From positions 1 through 44,782 of the forward strand of contig JACPMG010000001.1 of the NCBI GenBank assembly GCA_016186095.1: DNA of 44,782 nucleotides, given 5' to 3'. Origin of the DNA: Candidatus Sungiibacteriota bacterium (GTDB taxonomy: Bacteria; Patescibacteriota; Minisyncoccia; Sungbacterales; HO2-52-23). Both the position numbers and the translations under genes were made by a program. Each line of letters opens with the position of its first letter. Position 1 is the stretch's first letter. Of the stretch, positions 43,218 through 44,782 are shown one piece after another. Below the pieces are notes generated by a model. It made no database searches and was not told where the DNA came from. It saw only the letters and a list, made by a program, of their open reading frames with translations.

Positions 43218-44782
43218 ATGCGTTACGACCCCACAAAAATAGAAAAGAAATGGCAGAAGCGGTGGTTGAAAGAAGGAATTTATGAACCAGACCTCAAACG
43301 AGCCAAGAGGCCGTTTTATAATTTAATGATGTTCCCGTATCCTTCGGCCGAAGGATTACATATTGGGAGTGTGAGAACTTTTACCGGGATTGATATTTAT
43401 GGAAGGTTCAAAAGAATGCAGGGATACGACGTTTTTGAGCCGATCGGACTTGATGGGTTTGGGATTCATTCAGAAAACTATGCGTTAAAAGTGGGCAAGC
43501 ATCCGTTTCAGCACGCCAAAGATTCGGAGAAAAATTTTTACCGCCAACTCGGAGAAATCGGAAACGGGTTTGCCTGGCGCGAGAAACTGGAGACCTATGA
43601 TCCCGGATACTACAAGTGGACCCAATGGATTTTTACGCAGATGTTTAAGCGCGGACTTGCGTATCGCAAAAAATCACCGGTAAATTGGTGTCCTTCGTGT
43701 AAAACCGTACTCGCGGACGAACAAGTTTTGCAGGGAGAGTGCGAGCGTTGCCAGACGAAAGTCGTCAAAAAAGATTTGGAGCAATGGTTTTTTAAGATTA
43801 CGAATTATGCCGAGCGGCTTCTGAAAAATCTTGAAAAAATTGACTGGCCCGAGCCGATTAAAATCGCGCAAAGGAATTGGATCGGAAAATCGGAAGGAGC
43901 CTTGATACGGTTTCCGCTTGCTGGGAAATTTAATTTCGTGTTTCTGCACGCATATAAAGGGTTTCCTCAACAAGATTTTTGGCCTTGGCTTAAGGGGGTA
44001 CTCGAAAGACAGGGGGCGAGGGTTTTTGCTCCGCAGCTGCCCAGTCCTAGCGAACCGAATATTGAGGAACAGGTGAACTTTCTTTTGAAGAACTATAACT
44101 TTGATGAGAACACGATTATAGTAACCCACAGTTTAGGCGGAGTGGCCGCTATGAAACTTTTACCCAAACTACAGTTGTCAGTCGCAGGTCTTATTATGGT
44201 AGCGCCGCCGATTAGGACAGAGTTTCTGGACGGGAAGAAGCGTCCTGCGTTAGAGGCGGCTTGCGATTGGCAGTTCTCTTTTAGTTCCGTAAGAGAGAAA
44301 GCGGCCTCTATAACGGTAATTAGAGACCTAGGAGATGATATTGTACCCGCAGCCCACCCCAAAGAAATTGCAGAAGCTCTTGGGGCAAAGTTAGTTGATG
44401 TCGTAGCACAAAAGCCGCATTTTCACTCCTCCCAGGAGCCGGACATCCTCCTCAATCTGCCGACAAATATAGAAGTTTTCACCACCCGCCCCGACACGCT
44501 TTTTGGAGCGACCTATATGGTTTTGGGGCCGGAGCACCAGTTAGTTACCAGTTACCAGTTACCAGTTACAAACCGAAAAGAAGTTGACGAATATATTAAA
44601 AAAGCGAAAGCGAAGACGGACGAGGAACGAATTGCGGCGGGAAAGGAAAAAACAGGCGTTGAGTTGAAGGGGATAAAGGCGATCAATCCGGCCAATGGGG
44701 AAAAAATTCCCATCTGGGTCGCGGATTATGTGCTGGGTAATGTCGGAACCGGAGCGATTATGGCGGTGCCGGCGCATGATGA
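43218..44782 (+). CDS. leuS: leucyl-tRNA synthetase, 3'-truncated by window, with inserted RBBP9-like hydrolase
   Basis: Open frame to the window end: MRYDPTKIEKKWQKRWLKEGIYEPDLKRAKRPFYNLMMFPYPSAEGLHIGSVRTFTGIDIYGRFKRMQGYDVFEPIGLDGFGIHSENYA...VNWCPSCKTVLADEQV...IEVFTTRPDTLFGATYMVLGPEH...IPIWVADYVLGNVGTGAIMAVPAHD. Confidence 0.95.
   Translation, partial: MRYDPTKIEKKWQKRWLKEGIYEPDLKRAKRPFYNLMMFPYPSAEGLHIGSVRTFTGIDIYGRFKRMQGYDVFEPIGLDGFGIHSENYALKVGKHPFQHAKDSEKNFYRQLGEIGNGFAWREKLETYDPGYYKWTQWIFTQMFKRGLAYRKKSPVNWCPSCKTVLADEQVLQGECERCQTKVVKKDLEQWFFKITNYAERLLKNLEKIDWPEPIKIAQRNWIGKSEGALIRFPLAGKFNFVFLHAYKGFPQQDFWPWLKGVLERQGARVFAPQLPSPSEPNIEEQVNFLLKNYNFDENTIIVTHSLGGVAAMKLLPKLQLSVAGLIMVAPPIRTEFLDGKKRPALEAACDWQFSFSSVREKAASITVIRDLGDDIVPAAHPKEIAEALGAKLVDVVAQKPHFHSSQEPDILLNLPTNIEVFTTRPDTLFGATYMVLGPEHQLVTSYQLPVTNRKEVDEYIKKAKAKTDEERIAAGKEKTGVELKGIKAINPANGEKIPIWVADYVLGNVGTGAIMAVPAHD
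43920..44463 (+). other. RBBP9/YdeN-like alpha/beta serine hydrolase domain inserted in LeuRS editing region
   Basis: FNFVFLHAYKGFPQQDFWPWLKGVLERQGARVFAPQLPSPSEPNIEEQVNFL...TIIVTHSLGGVAAMKLL...LIMVAPP...VIRDLGDDIVP...QKPHFHSSQEPDILLNLP. Confidence 0.88.
44544..44573. repeat. 7-bp-period tandem tract in leuS
   Basis: GTTACCA GTTACCA GTTACCA GTTACAA ACC. Confidence 0.9.

Noticed and set aside
8258-44573. CRISPR array interpretation of the tandem tracts
   Set aside because: Units are 7 bp with no spacers, tracts are only ~25-45 bp, many lie inside conserved genes and no cas genes are present.
1-44782. Prophage, transposon or defence island
   Set aside because: No integrase, transposase, phage structural or cas/restriction genes recognised; content is housekeeping plus small orphan ORFs.
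1-44782. Alternative genetic code with UGA as Gly
   Set aside because: TGA serves as a normal terminator for several genes (e.g. tsaE, the CaCA antiporter) and no in-frame UGA was needed in recognised proteins.

Overview
This window looks like chromosomal DNA from a Candidate Phyla Radiation / Patescibacteria-like (Parcubacteria-type) bacterium. That placement is an inference from gene content, small gene sizes and the N-terminal domain types; no search was run. It is densely coding and uses the standard stop codons. Contents: DNA repair (polA 5'-nuclease end, recO, PolX, an EndoQ-like PHP protein, an MGMT-like protein), translation (ileS, leuS, argS, metG, glyS, infC-rpmI-rplT, smpB plus tmRNA, four tRNAs), cation transport (P-type ATPase, CaCA exchanger, ABC-3 metal transporter), GlgA and a TreT-like glycosyltransferase, and assorted hydrolases. 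The strongest unusual signals are: (1) a leucyl-tRNA synthetase whose editing region is interrupted by what reads as a complete RBBP9-like alpha/beta hydrolase; (2) an isoleucyl-tRNA synthetase interrupted by a complete histidine-phosphatase (RHG) domain; (3) a scattered class of 7-bp-period degenerate tandem tracts, several inserted in frame in housekeeping enzymes and others arranged as inverted pairs between genes; (4) in-frame palindromic elements resembling Rickettsia palindromic elements in concept; (5) two large, highly structured non-coding candidates around a Met/Glu/Gln/Arg tRNA cluster, one with a near-perfect promoter and the other ending in a strong terminator; (6) a tmRNA with a readable tag ANLFKSFARQPALAVA.
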